From: Nymphaea colorata
Lineage: Eukaryota > Streptophyta > Magnoliopsida > Nymphaeales > Nymphaeaceae
Length of the DNA stretch: 64,000 nucleotides
Assembly (NCBI RefSeq): GCF_008831285.2
Contig: NC_045148.1
Coordinates: 12,010,183-12,074,182 of the forward strand
Reading direction: 5' to 3'
The translations under genes and the position numbers were made by a program. A model generated the notes under the pieces. That model saw nothing but the letters and a program-made list of their open reading frames with translations, made no database searches and was not told where the DNA came from. Shown in pieces: positions 46,766-58,102 of the stretch. How positions within the stretch are numbered: the first letter of the stretch is position 1; each line of letters begins with the position of its first letter.

Positions 46766-49366
46766 CTAATGCAGCCTAGTCAGCTCTTCCACTCTCCTGC
46801 ATAGCTCCTCTACTGGAACCGCCATAGCTGTTGATATTTCCTCCATCCGGTTCCGATTTAGATCCAAGAATGACTCAATCAAGTCGCCATCAAGGAAATT
46901 CCTTGGCTCTGATACCTTTTTCTCATTGCAAAATGAGCGCCATTGCTCATGGCTGAGCCCTCCAACACCCTTTATCACCTTGTTCAAGTTCATTTGCAAC
47001 TTCTCAAGAAAAAGGTACTGGTCATGGGGCAGTGAAGCTATAACACCAATCACGCCATTTATTGTGGCAAAGATGACAGTAGGGATGTTACCAGAATCTG
47101 AATCTGGCATTCTCATGACCAAGGAGCCATGCCGAAACCTATTAACAAACTCTCCAAGGTGATATTCCCCCACCACCTCTAGTCGGCTGCGTTCTTCATC
47201 AGTTGCTGCATCCATGTTCTTTCGAACAGTAAAAATATTAAAGTTGTTCTCCGCACCAAGATAAATGTCGTCATCTAGTATCTCAACCGCCGTCATCCAG
47301 TTAGCACCATAATCACGGGCACACTCCTCTATAGCACCCTCTTCATGCTGCAAGAAAGATCATGGAAAACAGAGAAAAACAAATCATAATACTTTTATCA
47401 TACTTGTCCTCAATTGAAGTACTGGCTCTTACTACTACCGAAACATTCAGAAAGCCGCGAAGAGAAAAGTAAATTCACACCAGAAACACATCCTAATTAG
47501 CACACGCCTAGTTTTCTTAGAAAATGAAGTCCTATAGGCATATAAAGGACTGTAACCTATCTTATATAAGAAAAACAGAATTTGAATCCTATCTTAGACC
47601 ATCGTAAGTAGAAGATCCTAAGATTAATTGAGCAGAACTTGGACCAGCTGGAACTGCTTGAAATGTCATGAAGCAATCGGGAGTTCAGAGCCCAAATCAC
47701 CCACCCGTTCTGCCAGCTCAATGAAGCAGCGCTCACAGGGCAAGGGTACTAACCATAGAGATTTATATTTCCTGCAGCCAAATTCCTCAGATTTTTTTTT
47801 AAGAAAAGAAAAACTATCTAAGACACCTTCACCCCACAAATACGATCCCCAATTTTATATAGTTTGACTGCACACAGGACAAGAAGGTGATCCCAGGTGC
47901 AGAGTTACATGCTGCGAATCCAGTTTGATACTGAGATTAAGCACTTGATCAAGTCAACCAAACCACTCATCCAGCCGCAAAACAAAGAGTCCACAATTTG
48001 AACCATACCTTGTATATCAATAAAGAAATGGATTTCATTAAATCGCCAACAATAATGAAATCGCCACGTGTTTGAACATACAGTGCAACTATATGCCCAT
48101 GATGAGTTGATTCTGACTGCAATTCACGAGAACCATCATCACGAAGAGTCCACTTATATAATTGGATCTTCTGGTTTATTGCTGCCAGCAGCTTTCCATT
48201 GAACGCATTGAGCGTGTATACTGCCCCTTTAGTTTCCTTCTCTGTTATAAGTTGTAATTTACCATCTTCAACAGTAAACACCAATATACGACCCTAGAAT
48301 CATCAAATAATTGAAAACATTCTGCATCAGATATTAAAACTAAAGGACATGCAGAATAAGAAGCACATACATCCTCAAAACTTATTTGATGTTTGACAAG
48401 GTCTAATTTGATCCATAAAATGGAAAAGAAATTTAATTTTTAAGGCTATTTAAGTATGCTTTGTTCGGCCATAACATTATTATTTTTTATCTTAGCTATC
48501 GAAAATTTAATTCACTCTTTCTCACTGAACTTGCTGGTTGTTTCACCTTATTCTTTGTAGATAGGTTGGAGTAAGAAAGGTGAAAATGGGGCTTCCAATT
48601 CAATTTAAATTATGCTACTTTTTTTACTACTCTAAGTAAAGCAGCAACAAAGTTTGCCAGACATTACACCAACATGAAATTATCAAAACCAAAAAGATTC
48701 AAAGACTGCCAAGTAAATACTTCATTCCAGTTATTTATCCACCTACATTATTCATGTCAAAAACCCATAAAACAACCATATCCCCATGCAGATATATCCA
48801 CATGGCAAATACAGTATTTAAACGTCGAAAGGTAGAAGTGGAGCGTGCATAAATGTACCATATAATTTATCACCACATGCAATATATACTTTCAATTTTT
48901 ATATTTTAACTCTAGATTTTACATAATCTAGTGTCCAGGAACTGATACATTAAGTGCCAAACTGAACCAAACAAAAAAAAAAACTCAGCTCAAGTTCAAG
49001 TAAAATGAAGTTACCTTGCTAGGTTCATTTTCCTCCGGGAGAACATATGCCGTACCAACACAATAATACGCATTATTATCATCAGAAAATGAACAGCTAA
49101 GAATTGAGCAGCCATTTTCATAAGTGTCAAGCTGATATGATGAAATAATCTCAAATGTCTGATCATCCAATAAACGGACAAAGTGGACCTCTGGCTCATC
49201 CATCCCAGAATGATAGTGCCTAGCACTGCAGAAAGCAAAGGTCCGAGATTGCTCTTGATGGCATATACGACGAGCATGTTCACCCAAAGGGATTGTGCGT
49301 ATGTGAAGCTTTTGGATGTCATCAATAGTGCCAATTGTAAGTTCTCCTTCTTTTGCAATAGCCAGG
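46766..49366 (-). CDS. DDB1: DNA damage-binding protein 1 (DDB1), last three exons
   Basis: DDB1 is the adaptor of CUL4-RING E3 ubiquitin ligases, linking CUL4 to DCAF receptors in DNA repair, photomorphogenesis and chromatin control (family knowledge). Exons on the minus strand: 49366-49015, 48293-48009, 47347-46766. Junctions are GT-AG, phases match and there is no internal stop. About 405 residues are encoded out of ~1,088. Seen in order: LAIAKEGELTIGTIDDIQKL, RICHQEQSRTFAF, GCSILSCSFSDD, CVGTAYVLPEENEP, GAVYTLNAFNGKLLAAINQ, YVQTRGDFIIVGDLMKSISL, ILDDDIYLGAENNFNIFTV, VVGEYHLGEFVNRFRHGSLV, INGVIGVIASLP, GVGGLSHEQWRSF and the invariant end EELCRRVEELTRLH. This covers the end of the third beta-propeller region and the C-terminal domain. 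The first base at 49366 completes a split Ser codon, so more exons belong upstream. None was found between 49367 and 64000. Confidence 0.94.
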
Positions 49367-50754
49367 CTATGCATCCAAAAAAAGAAATAAATGAGAGGAT
49401 ATAATAGAATTTCCATCGAAACTTGCAAAAAAGTTCTTTTAAAAAAAATCAATTTTTTAAATTCTGATGTAATAAACACACATATGCAAAAAGTACTTTT
49501 TGAAAGATAATCAACATTTTAAACATTATGAGATTATTATTATTATATATTTTCTGATTTCATCAAACAATTTGTTTAATTTGACTAAGACATAGAGCAC
49601 ATGTATACCCAGCTGTACGCCCATAGCCATGTTTCTGAAACATTTTTGTCAAAACTTCCTTACTACAGCAACGTGTTTTAGATATACTTGTTTGAAGAGT
49701 TCATGGTAGGAAGAAATAAGCAACTTGATATTTTGATATGCAGATAATGATGAGATGCAATCTCTGTGTTTTCAACTTTTTGTTGGATAAATGTTGAATA
49801 ATGGATTCAATTGAAGGCAGTTTGTATAGCACTTTTCATGTTGCAAAGGAGTAAATTCAAAATAGGCTCTCCCAATTCTCTAAGCAGATGTGAATCCATG
49901 TAAACTCAATAATGGCAGCTGCCTTAGATACGGATTCTGCATAGAACTAGTTCTAGCCACCTTTTTTGTTTTCTACTACTCCAGGAACAAAACTAGCTGC
50001 AATAGAAACACAATAGAATGAAACTAATCTTCATTCGTCACAATCTCTTACACAATCAGCATGCGCATAAGAAAAAATCTCATGGTTGCCTTGTTAAATC
50101 GATTTTGGGTATACAAGTTTCGATTCTCAACAGTCTTTTTAGACAGAGTTTTCCTTTTACCATCAGCCATGTGTCTTGCATATGGCTCATACATAAATTG
50201 AGGCACCTGATTAACCACGCAGATGATATGTAGTCTAGTAAAGGCAAGATACTGAAGCATACCTAATAAACAAATGGGGTTATGACCCAGGTCTCATCTC
50301 TAAGGTAGACCTTTCAAGTTTCAATTGATCATACTAGGCATAGCCAATAACTTGCAATTTGTCATTCCCGCTTTGCTTAACAAGTGTATTGTGTACTTGT
50401 ATTTTGTCAAAGTTAACCCTACTTCCCTTCTGTCTACGTCCACCTTAAGAAAACAATGTAAACCACCAAGTTACTTCGTTTTGAACCCTCCTCAACAAGT
50501 TATCAACTTCTTAAATATGGAATGGTGTATTTAACTGTGATATATGTCACCTACATATATCAACAACATAGTACCTACATTCATACTTAGAAAAGTAAGT
50601 AGAGAACAATCCAGTTTGGATCAATGAAGATCAAGCGTCTAAATTTGCAATGAAAAACTCTCAAACCAAGACCTGCAAACCTGCTTCAGACTATAAAACA
50701 TTTACTATATTTAAATATATATATATATATATATATATTCTTCCAGATATCCTC
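49367..50754. other. DDB1 upstream intron or intergenic sequence
   Basis: AT-rich with an (AT)n tract at about 50716-50739. No DDB1 exon (for example the segment that should precede 'LAIAKEG') and no other gene motif was seen. Confidence 0.55.
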
Positions 50755-50964
50755 TGTTGAACACGATGGAGGAAGAGAGAGAGAGAGAGAAGAAACTCTT
50801 CGTATTCCATTAGCTAACCCTAATTTCTAATTTAAGAGAGATTAGGAGTCGGCAAATCTCCTTACATATGAGAGACGCAAATATATGAAATGACCAAATA
50901 AGACTCTTATTCTTTAAAAACTAGAAACCTACCAAACTATAACATAAACTTTCTAATTTCAACA
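50755..50964 (-). repeat. 3' LTR of copia F
   Basis: About 210 bp, TGTTGA...TTCAACA in plus orientation. On the minus strand it directly follows the polypurine tract 'aacttgagggggag'. It contains a GA microsatellite at about 50773-50791. Confidence 0.8.
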
Positions 50965-51099
50965 CTCCCCCTCAAGTTGGAGCACATATATCAACCATGC
51001 TCAGCTTGTTACAACATATAGAAAAATCACCAATAGGAAGGGTCTTCGTTAACATATCTATTGCCTGATCTTCAAAAGCTACATGAATCATAGACACAA

Positions 51100-53570
51100 C
51101 ACGTCCTTATATAAGATCTCAAACATAATGACAATCCACCTCGATGTGCTTTGTTCTATCATCAAATACTAGATTGTTTGCAATGTAAGTGGTAGCCTTA
51201 TTATCACAATGCATTTTCATAAGAAATGGAACCTGAACACTCGTATTTGTTAGCATATATTTAACTGAAGTCATCTCAGTAGTCGTTTGAGCCATTGCTC
51301 TTATTTGGATTTCACACTTGACTTAGAAACTACGTTTTGTTTCTTGCTTCTCCATGATATGAGGTTGCCTCCAACAAAGATATAGAAGTCTATAGTTGAT
51401 TTTGTGCCGTCAACAGACCCTGCATAGTCAGGGTCACTATAAGTAACAATTTATAGAGATTCACCTTTCTTGAGTAGGAGGCCTCTGCCTGGGGATGACT
51501 ACACATTTTAAAACCATCAACGCAACATCCAAGTGGACTTTTCTAAGCTTTTCCATAAACTGACTTGGCTTCCCAACAACAAAGCTAGTGCCTGGTCTAA
51601 TCACAGTGACATAAAGAAGTTGACAATGAAAGATATGTAAGATCCTGAATCCACTAGCTCTGATTGATCATAATGAAGATGAAGACGTGGGTTCATAGGA
51701 AGATTAGCCGGCTTGGCTCCTAACATCCCTATATCAGTAGGTCAAGTACATATTTCCTCTGAGACAAAACTACACATTCTTTGTTATGAGCAACCTCAAT
51801 CTGAAGAAAATATCGCGACCAAGATCTGTAGTGACAAAGTGCTTCTGAAAGAGTCTTTGTAACCGAAATCTCTTGATCACAATCACCTATTAAGATAATG
51901 TCATCAACATATACCATCAAAACAACTATACCTTTGGAAGTCTTCTTGATGAGTAGAGAATGGTCTAAAGGAGATCTTTCAAATTCAAACCGAGAAACAA
52001 CTTTAGATAATTTGTAGAACCATGCCCTGGAACTTTGTTTGAGTCTATAAATTACCTTCTTCAGACGACACACTTTCCTACACTCCCCCTGTCGCTTGAA
52101 CCCAAGAGGTTGTTGCATTTATACAGTCTCCTCAAGATCAGCATAGAAAAAAACATTCTTCATATCCAACTCATACATTGGCCAATCAGAGTATACTACA
52201 ACAGAGATAATGAGCTGAATAGTACCCAACCTGGCCATAGGAGAGAAAGTCTCAAAGAAGTCCACTCCATATGTCTGGTGTATTCCTTAGCCACTAATCG
52301 AGCCTTATATCTTTCTACGCATCCATCTGAATGGTACTTGACTGTAAAACCCATTTGGAACCAACAATATCACAATTTGAAGAAGGATCAACAAACTCCC
52401 AAGTAAGACGCTGTAAGAGAGCGTCCATCCCATCTTGCATAGCTTGTTGCCATTTAGAGTCTAGTAATGCATGTTGATGACTAGTCGGTACAGTATGAAC
52501 TAACATAGCATGAAGGAACTGTTGTAAGTTGTCACCAAGGTAGTCAGTGGAAACAAATTGTGAGATAGGATGCATGGTACATTGTCTCTTGCTTTTGCGC
52601 AAGGCTATAGGTAGGTCTTGAGATGGATCAACGTCAGATATACTTACTTTAGTGGAGCTCACACCTTGAGAAGACTCTGATGGTCGATCATGAGACGGAA
52701 CATGTCGGCGTGTGTAGACCAATGGGCAGAGGAATAGGACAAGGCACCACAGAAGACACAAAAGTAGGATTAAAGTAAGGTTGCGACTCAAAAAAAGTGA
52801 CACCTGCACTGATATACTCTTTGTAAGTTAACGAATCAAAGTACTTGTAACTTTTTTGGTTTCGATGATAGCCAATGAACACCCCCTTTGATGGCTTGAG
52901 CAGCAAGTTTATCAAGTTTAGGCCCAAAGATGTGAATAAAACAAGTACAACCAAATACTTTGGATGAAACGAAAAATAAGGGTCGATTGGGGTAAACAAG
53001 TTTAATAGGGACTTTGTTGTCAATTGAGGATGATAGTAAACGATTGGTAAGGTAACAAGCCATGAGTATAACATCGCCCCATAAGTATGCAGGTACATGA
53101 TTGTAAAGCATTAGGGTACGAGCAACAGTCAGACGTTGTCTATGTTGTCGTTCGGCAACTCCATTCTGTTGTAACGAATAGGGGCATGTAAATTGGGGAG
53201 ATATATCATTTTCAGCATAAAAGGTCATTAACATCGATGATTTGAACTCAAGAGCATTATCAATGCGAATATACTAAACAAGAAAACCAAACTGAGTTTT
53301 TATTTCAATAATCAGGTTTTTGAGAATACAAACTACTTCAAACCTTTCTTTCAAAAGAAATACCCAATTAACTCGAGAGTAATCATCGACAACGACCATA
53401 AAATACCTAAATTTAGATCGAATAGCAACCCTGCCAGGCCCCCACACATCAACATGAAGAAGATCAAACAACCCTTGACTTCATCGACTAAGACTCGAAG
53501 GAAAACTATTACGAGTATGCTTGCCAAGTCGATAGGCCTCACACTATTCATTTTACCTTTTGATGAGACT
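51100..53570 (-). pseudogene. copia F pol (integrase, RT, RNase H; broken)
   Basis: Integrase pieces: LHVDVWGPG and SRVNWVFLLKERFE, then CPYSLQQNGVAERQHR and VFGCTCFIHIFGPK. RT pieces: DSKWQQAMQDGMDALLQRLT, WEFVDPSSNCDIVGSKWV, QPLGFKRQGECRKVCRLKK, YRLKQSSRAWFYKL and VYVDDIILIG (catalytic Y-V-D-D kept). Near 51140-51230 the RNase H end reads like 'CDNKATTYIANNLVFDDRTKHIEVDCH'. Stops and frameshifts break it in several places, for example at 52118 and 52315. Confidence 0.9.
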
Positions 53571-53590
53571 TGACAATCTTCAATGAGTCT

Positions 53591-54599
53591 TCCGTGCGAG
53601 TTTGAAGAGTGAGGAGTGACAAAGCTGCATCAGCTTTTGTGTATGTTTTTTCATTTTTATTTTTCTATTTCTTGTTTAGATTCATTTTCTGAGATATCAT
53701 TTTTGGAGGAGCTTGCAACGTCATGTTAGAGATAAGAACTGCCTCAGCAACTCTTGTATATTATTTAACTTCCAAAAATATCAACGAAGTAATAGGAAAA
53801 CAACAAGATTTTGTTACACTTTCCACTAGAAATTGACTTTCTAGTTTATATGCGTTTGTTTTTTAATTCTATAATCAATATATTTTAAAATTTTTAGTTG
53901 GAGTTCTATTGTTCAATGGTAAACCAGTTTTTGCTCTTATAAGATGGCATTTTTCCTAGGCTATAGATTTGAATTCTGATCCACATAGCCATATTCATCA
54001 TGTCACTTATACAGATGTGATCCATGCGCTTTATGCTAGTAGTGTGTCTGTACTCTATAGTTAATTGAGAAAACAACGAAAATTATGTGTGAAAAAAATT
54101 TATTGCTAAAAAACAACAGATATAAAATACAGCTAGTGATGTCATAAAATATACTGCTCTTAGCTGCTTAAGAACAGTTGAACTTTTAATCCTGAATCAT
54201 GCAGGTGTAGGTCCTCAAAATTTTTAAGAAAAATCTATGAAGAATTACCTACCAGAGATTTCAATTATAATATACTCATTATAGGTAAAAAATTCAAATT
54301 CTATGTAATCATTGACACTTTAAGGAGGTCAAGGCAACTGAGTCACACTGAAAGGTGCTGCTGCTGCGCCAGGTTCCAACGTACCAAATGCAATTGTCAA
54401 CTAAGTTAGCTAGCTACTTAGCTATATATATGGGCTTGGTAGTTAAGTTGTTAAAAGTATTAGATTCAAAACATCTTCAGTTTTTTCACTCTTTTAGAAG
54501 TATTTTAATATTCACATTTATGTTTCATCTTGTATATTTTTCTATCCATTTTCTTCCATTATTTTTCAGGATGAATAGAACACAAAGGGCTTTTTAGAA
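53591..54599. other. no recognisable feature
   Basis: AT-rich sequence. Short open frames only; no TE end or gene motif found. Confidence 0.45.
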
Positions 54600-56290
54600 C
54601 TTAGAAGGATTATTGGAGTTTGTCGTCTTTCATCATGCCTAGAGGCAAAAACCCATGTACATGCAGTTGCAACTGATGATGGAAAATTGTCATACAGCTA
54701 TTGTAAAGAACAATATTCAGGGGGACAACTGATATTGTTGTGTAGACGTGCCTAAAAATGTCAAGCAAATAGACGTGCCTAAAAATGTCAAGCAAATTGC
54801 CATAAAGGCTTGTAGAGAACTTAATGAGAAGACTACCAAAAAGGGAAAGATGCAGAGTTATCCAATAAGTTATAGTGGAGGTGGACCACACCTACGTGCA
54901 GGTTCATCAGTGTTCGGTTAGCACCGCTTTCTATTCAAGTACATTTGATAGAGGACAAGGACAACAACAAACAATTTTCAGGCATATTCTGAAAGCAAGA
55001 AAATGATCATATTGACAAGTTTTTTTGAGGACTATAGCAATGAACAATTTTCCGTTTAATTTGCTCCGTCAGCAGACTTCAAAGATTTTGTTCTTGTTGT
55101 TTCAAACCACAGCCGAGGATATTCTCTATCAAGCAGTGAACAACGAGAACAAGATTGTAAATGATGCAAAAAAACTGTTGAAGCATGTGGAGCAAGTGAA
55201 AGCAACATGATCACAAACAGGATGCACAATTATGTTTGATATTTGGAAAGATACAATTAGAAGCTGGTCCTGTATGAACTTATTGATAAGCTCTCCAATA
55301 GGCACAATATTTTGGAAAGCAAAACACACAGCAAAGGTCCTAAGAATGTAAACTTAATAAATGATTCTTTATCTTCAGCCATAGAAGAAAAAGGATCAAA
55401 GAATGTTGTACAAGTTGTTACTATAAGAGGGCGAAAATCATCCTTGAAGAAAGGTATGCCAACATTTTCCCTACATCATGTGTTACACATTGTATTGATT
55501 TAATGTTTGAAAACACTGACAATTTGGAAGATGTAACAAATGTCATGAGCAAAGCTAAAAAGATTGTAAAGTTCATATACAATAGACAACAAGCTTTAGA
55601 TATTATGAGAATTCATACAAAAGGAAATGAGTCGCAGAGACCTGGCATAGCAAGATTTCCTTTGCATTCCATTTGTTTGAATTCTATTTTGAAACAAGAA
55701 AAACGTTTGAGGTTTATGGTTCACTAATGAATGGCAACACATACAAGATATTAAGAAGAATGCAAAAGAAATAACATGGCTCATTCAAAATGAAGACTTT
55801 TGGAAAATGGGAAGAGAAATAATCAAGTTTGTTGAGTCATCAGTGAAAGTATTGAAAATAGTAGATGGAGAAGGAGATATTAAGGGGCTACTTGTATGAA
55901 GCCCTAGCTAGAGCTAAAGCAGCAATGCAAATTGCAAGAAAAGATAAAAAAGAAAAATATATATGCCTTATGGAAGATAATTGATAGAGTAAGGAACCCT
56001 AATTTCCACAGTTCAACACATGCTAAAGCTGCTTATTTAAATCCTCATTTATTTTGGGATAAGCTAGTGAAAATAGATTATGAATTTCATCAAGGTTTGG
56101 ATCTCGTGACAAAAAAGATTTCTTATGAGGATGGTTGAATAATAGCCAATGAGTTGGTTAAACTTTATTAGCTTATTTTTTCACACTAATGATTGTTTAA
56201 AATTTCAAATATCTTAATTACAAAGATAGATCTGAATTTTATATTAATTCATTTTAGGGCTTTGGTGGGAAATGTGTGGATTTTATGTTC
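54600..56290 (+). pseudogene. hAT transposase relic 1
   Basis: Decayed hAT transposase read across several frames. It has a BED-type finger region (SYCKEQYSGG), then TMNNFPFN-like, YGCTIMFDIWKDT ('GCTI.CDGWTD'), SPIGTIFWKAK ('SPRGT.FLKSV'), KNVVQVVT, KIVKFIYNRQQALDIMR ('FIYNH..VL.LMR'), RPGIARF and THAKAAYLNPHLFW ('HAAGYYLNP.FFY'). The order matches DUF659 followed by the C-terminal catalytic region. It has many stops. A 27-bp tandem duplication lies at 54744-54797. Confidence 0.85.
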
Positions 56291-56481
56291 CCATGGATTA
56301 ACAATTAAAATTCTCATCACCTTGTGAAAGAAATTGGAGTGCATATGATTGTTAAGAAATAGGATTTCTTAGTTAGTTGTTTGCTACCTCTTAATTAGGT
56401 ATTATCTTCGTTAGGAATTAGTTTAGGATTTAGCTTATTTTTTCCTTTTTTATTTTACTTTTATTTTTTTATTGTATTACT

Positions 56482-56548
56482 GAACTAGCCGTTGGCAGTT
56501 CCAACGGCTCTATTAAGAGCCGTTGGAACTAGCCCAACGGCTAGTTCA
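56482..56548. promoter_or_regulatory. long near-perfect palindrome upstream of the copia G TATA box
   Basis: Left arm 'gaactagccgttgg' then 'agttccaacggctct'; loop 'atta'; the right arm is the reverse complement, except for a two-base difference in the middle. Arms are about 30 bp. It ends 27 bp before TATAAATA. Within each arm 'ccgttgg'/'ccaacgg' also pair, so it can fold in more than one way. Confidence 0.9.
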
Positions 56549-56574
56549 GACCCTTCCTCCTTATTCTCTCTTGT

Positions 56575-56582
56575 ATAAATAC
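56575..56582 (+). promoter_or_regulatory. TATA box of copia G LTR
   Basis: TATAAATA in the LTR, about 155 bp before its 3' end, in the usual U3 position. Confidence 0.65.
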
Positions 56583-56731
56583 TTGAAAGTTGAAACAGTC
56601 CCTTGTAAACGTAAGCTGTGTTTTACAGCCTTCACATATTCTATTGAATGAGTTTTATTCTTCTCCACTTGGCCTTAGTGCCTTTTTATTGTTATATGCC
56701 TCTTTTGTGACTGTTATAATCACTTTTTACA

Positions 56732-56744
56732 TGGTATCAAAGCC
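56732..56744 (+). other. primer binding site of copia G
   Basis: TGGTATCAAAGCC follows the LTR end. It differs by one base from the common TGGTATCAGAGC (initiator tRNA-Met). Confidence 0.85.
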
Positions 56745-57542
56745 ATTGGGCTAATTTTTGAAGCTTATGAAAGGCTGTTACTATTATTTTGAGTTGTTGG
56801 TTCGTTGAAGATTTTTTTTGTTAGTGGTTATCATCTCTTGAAGGCTATTGTTGTGGCTGTTCACCAACTGTTTGGTGAAACTTCTAGAAGAATTTCTTCT
56901 TGACTTCCTTGGGAATTATTATTTCAAATATTGCTCTCATGGAAGACTTCAAAGTTTCAATCCAAGGAGGAAGTTATTATGTTCCATACAAGCTTGATGG
57001 AACCAATTATACGCTATGAACAAAATGCTTGAAAATGCATATCAAAGGAAAATATTTATGGGGCTTCATAAGAGGTACGCCTATCCCTCCTTCTCTTAGG
57101 GCCTGTTTGATGCACAATGTCCAGGAACAATCCTGTGCATCGGCTGAAAATGGTAAGGGGAAGGAAAATTTAACGCGCCGTACGATGAAGCCATCAAACG
57201 CTGAAATATTCCAAGGTAAAATTCATAGAAACGGGAAGAATTTAACCCGCAAAAAAATCCGCCTCCTGAGGATGGACTTTTTACCGGGGAGAATTTACCC
57301 TCAACGCTCCCTCTCCACTCTGCTCTCTCCTTCCTCTCCTCTGTCACTCTCCTTCTTCTTCTACCGCACGCCCAATCACTCGCCGTGCACCGCCGCCGCT
57401 CTGCCTCCAGCCATCGCCGTGGTTCATCAAATTAGGGCTTCGAGGACTCATCCTTCGATTCTCTGTTTTCGATTCTCTGCCTTCCTCTTCCACCGCTCAA
57501 CCCATTGCTCGACGTGCACCACCGCCGCCTCTCTGCTTTGGA

Positions 57543-57870
57543 TGATAGTCACAGCTTGCAGGGAACTTGAGTTCCTCGATGTGAGAGGCTGTTGGGATGT
57601 GAAATTGGACAGGGAGGAGTGGCTGGACAAGAGACAACTGGAGAAGGGCTTGAAGGTTTTGGGTCCAGAGGTGGTCGATCGCTATGATCTCTATTATCTG
57701 GTGGGGCTCCATAAGGGATGAAGATTATCATCTGGATTGGGACCTTTATGATGATGCGGATATAATGCTGGAGAATTTTGACGGAACCTCAGATGGTATG
57801 TGGGATGAGGATCAAGACCTGGACGGTCTGGAATTGCGGCTGTATGTTGCCTCAGACGATTCAGACCATG
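57543..57870 (+). pseudogene. captured fragment resembling an F-box/LRR (FBW2-like) gene
   Basis: Translation gives ACRELEFLDVRGCWDVKLDR, an LRR-like motif ('C.NLE.LDVRGC'), then GLKVLGPEVVDRYDLYY. After a frame change comes an acidic tail DGMWDEDQDLDGLELRLY. Leucine-rich repeat followed by 'KVLGP.VVD.Y' and an acidic 'DGMWD...LELR.Y' end is what I recall of FBW2-type F-box proteins. The assignment is from memory of the family and is moderate. The frame change and missing N-terminus make it a gene fragment. Confidence 0.55.
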
Positions 57871-57884
57871 GAATTGGTTGGGGA

Positions 57885-58102
57885 CCTGGTTCGTCGATCC
57901 ATCTGTTGTGCTCTCTCCTCTTCATCAGATAGACATCCAAGTAAATTGCTGAATCAATTATGGTAATCACAATACCAGGGGTTTTTATTGCATCAGGATA
58001 TTGCTCAATATTCCTATAGATTGATGTGCTACGGATATTCCCAAGTAATGCTGTATGTGGACGAGTAACATGAAGAAGAATTTTTGCAAATGAGATTGCA
58101 AC
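57885..58102 (-). pseudogene. captured exon of a sulfate transporter (SULTR-like)
   Basis: The minus strand reads VAISFAKILLHVTRPHTALL, then GNIRSTSIYRNIEQYPDA and PGIVITIIDSAIYLDV. This matches the region before and into the STAS domain of plant sulfate transporters ('SFAKILL.VTRP.TA.LGN...YRNI.QYP.A...PG.LI.R.DSAIYF'). The exon is preceded at 58103-58104 by an AG acceptor after a pyrimidine-rich stretch (ctgctgtcag). So genomic DNA with intron sequence was captured, not cDNA. The end HNRWIDE resembles 'RILRWIDEE'. Confidence 0.78.

Larger units (their letters stand above)
50755..53590 (-). mobile_element. Ty1/copia element F, 3' two-thirds
   Basis: Minus-strand order from 53590 down is integrase, RT, RNase H, polypurine tract and 3' LTR. 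The 5' LTR, gag and protease are missing; the sequence loses copia character at about 53590. A 5-bp TSD cannot be tested because one end is lost. Confidence 0.87.
56350..56731 (+). repeat. 5' LTR of copia G
   Basis: 382 bp, TGTTAAG...TTTTTACA, followed at once by the primer binding site. It carries a large hairpin and a TATA box. Confidence 0.8.

Noticed and set aside
57029-57721. 230-aa open frame taken as one gene
   Set aside because: It crosses the border between copia G gag and the inserted Harbinger-like element at 57098/57099, so it is a chance fusion.
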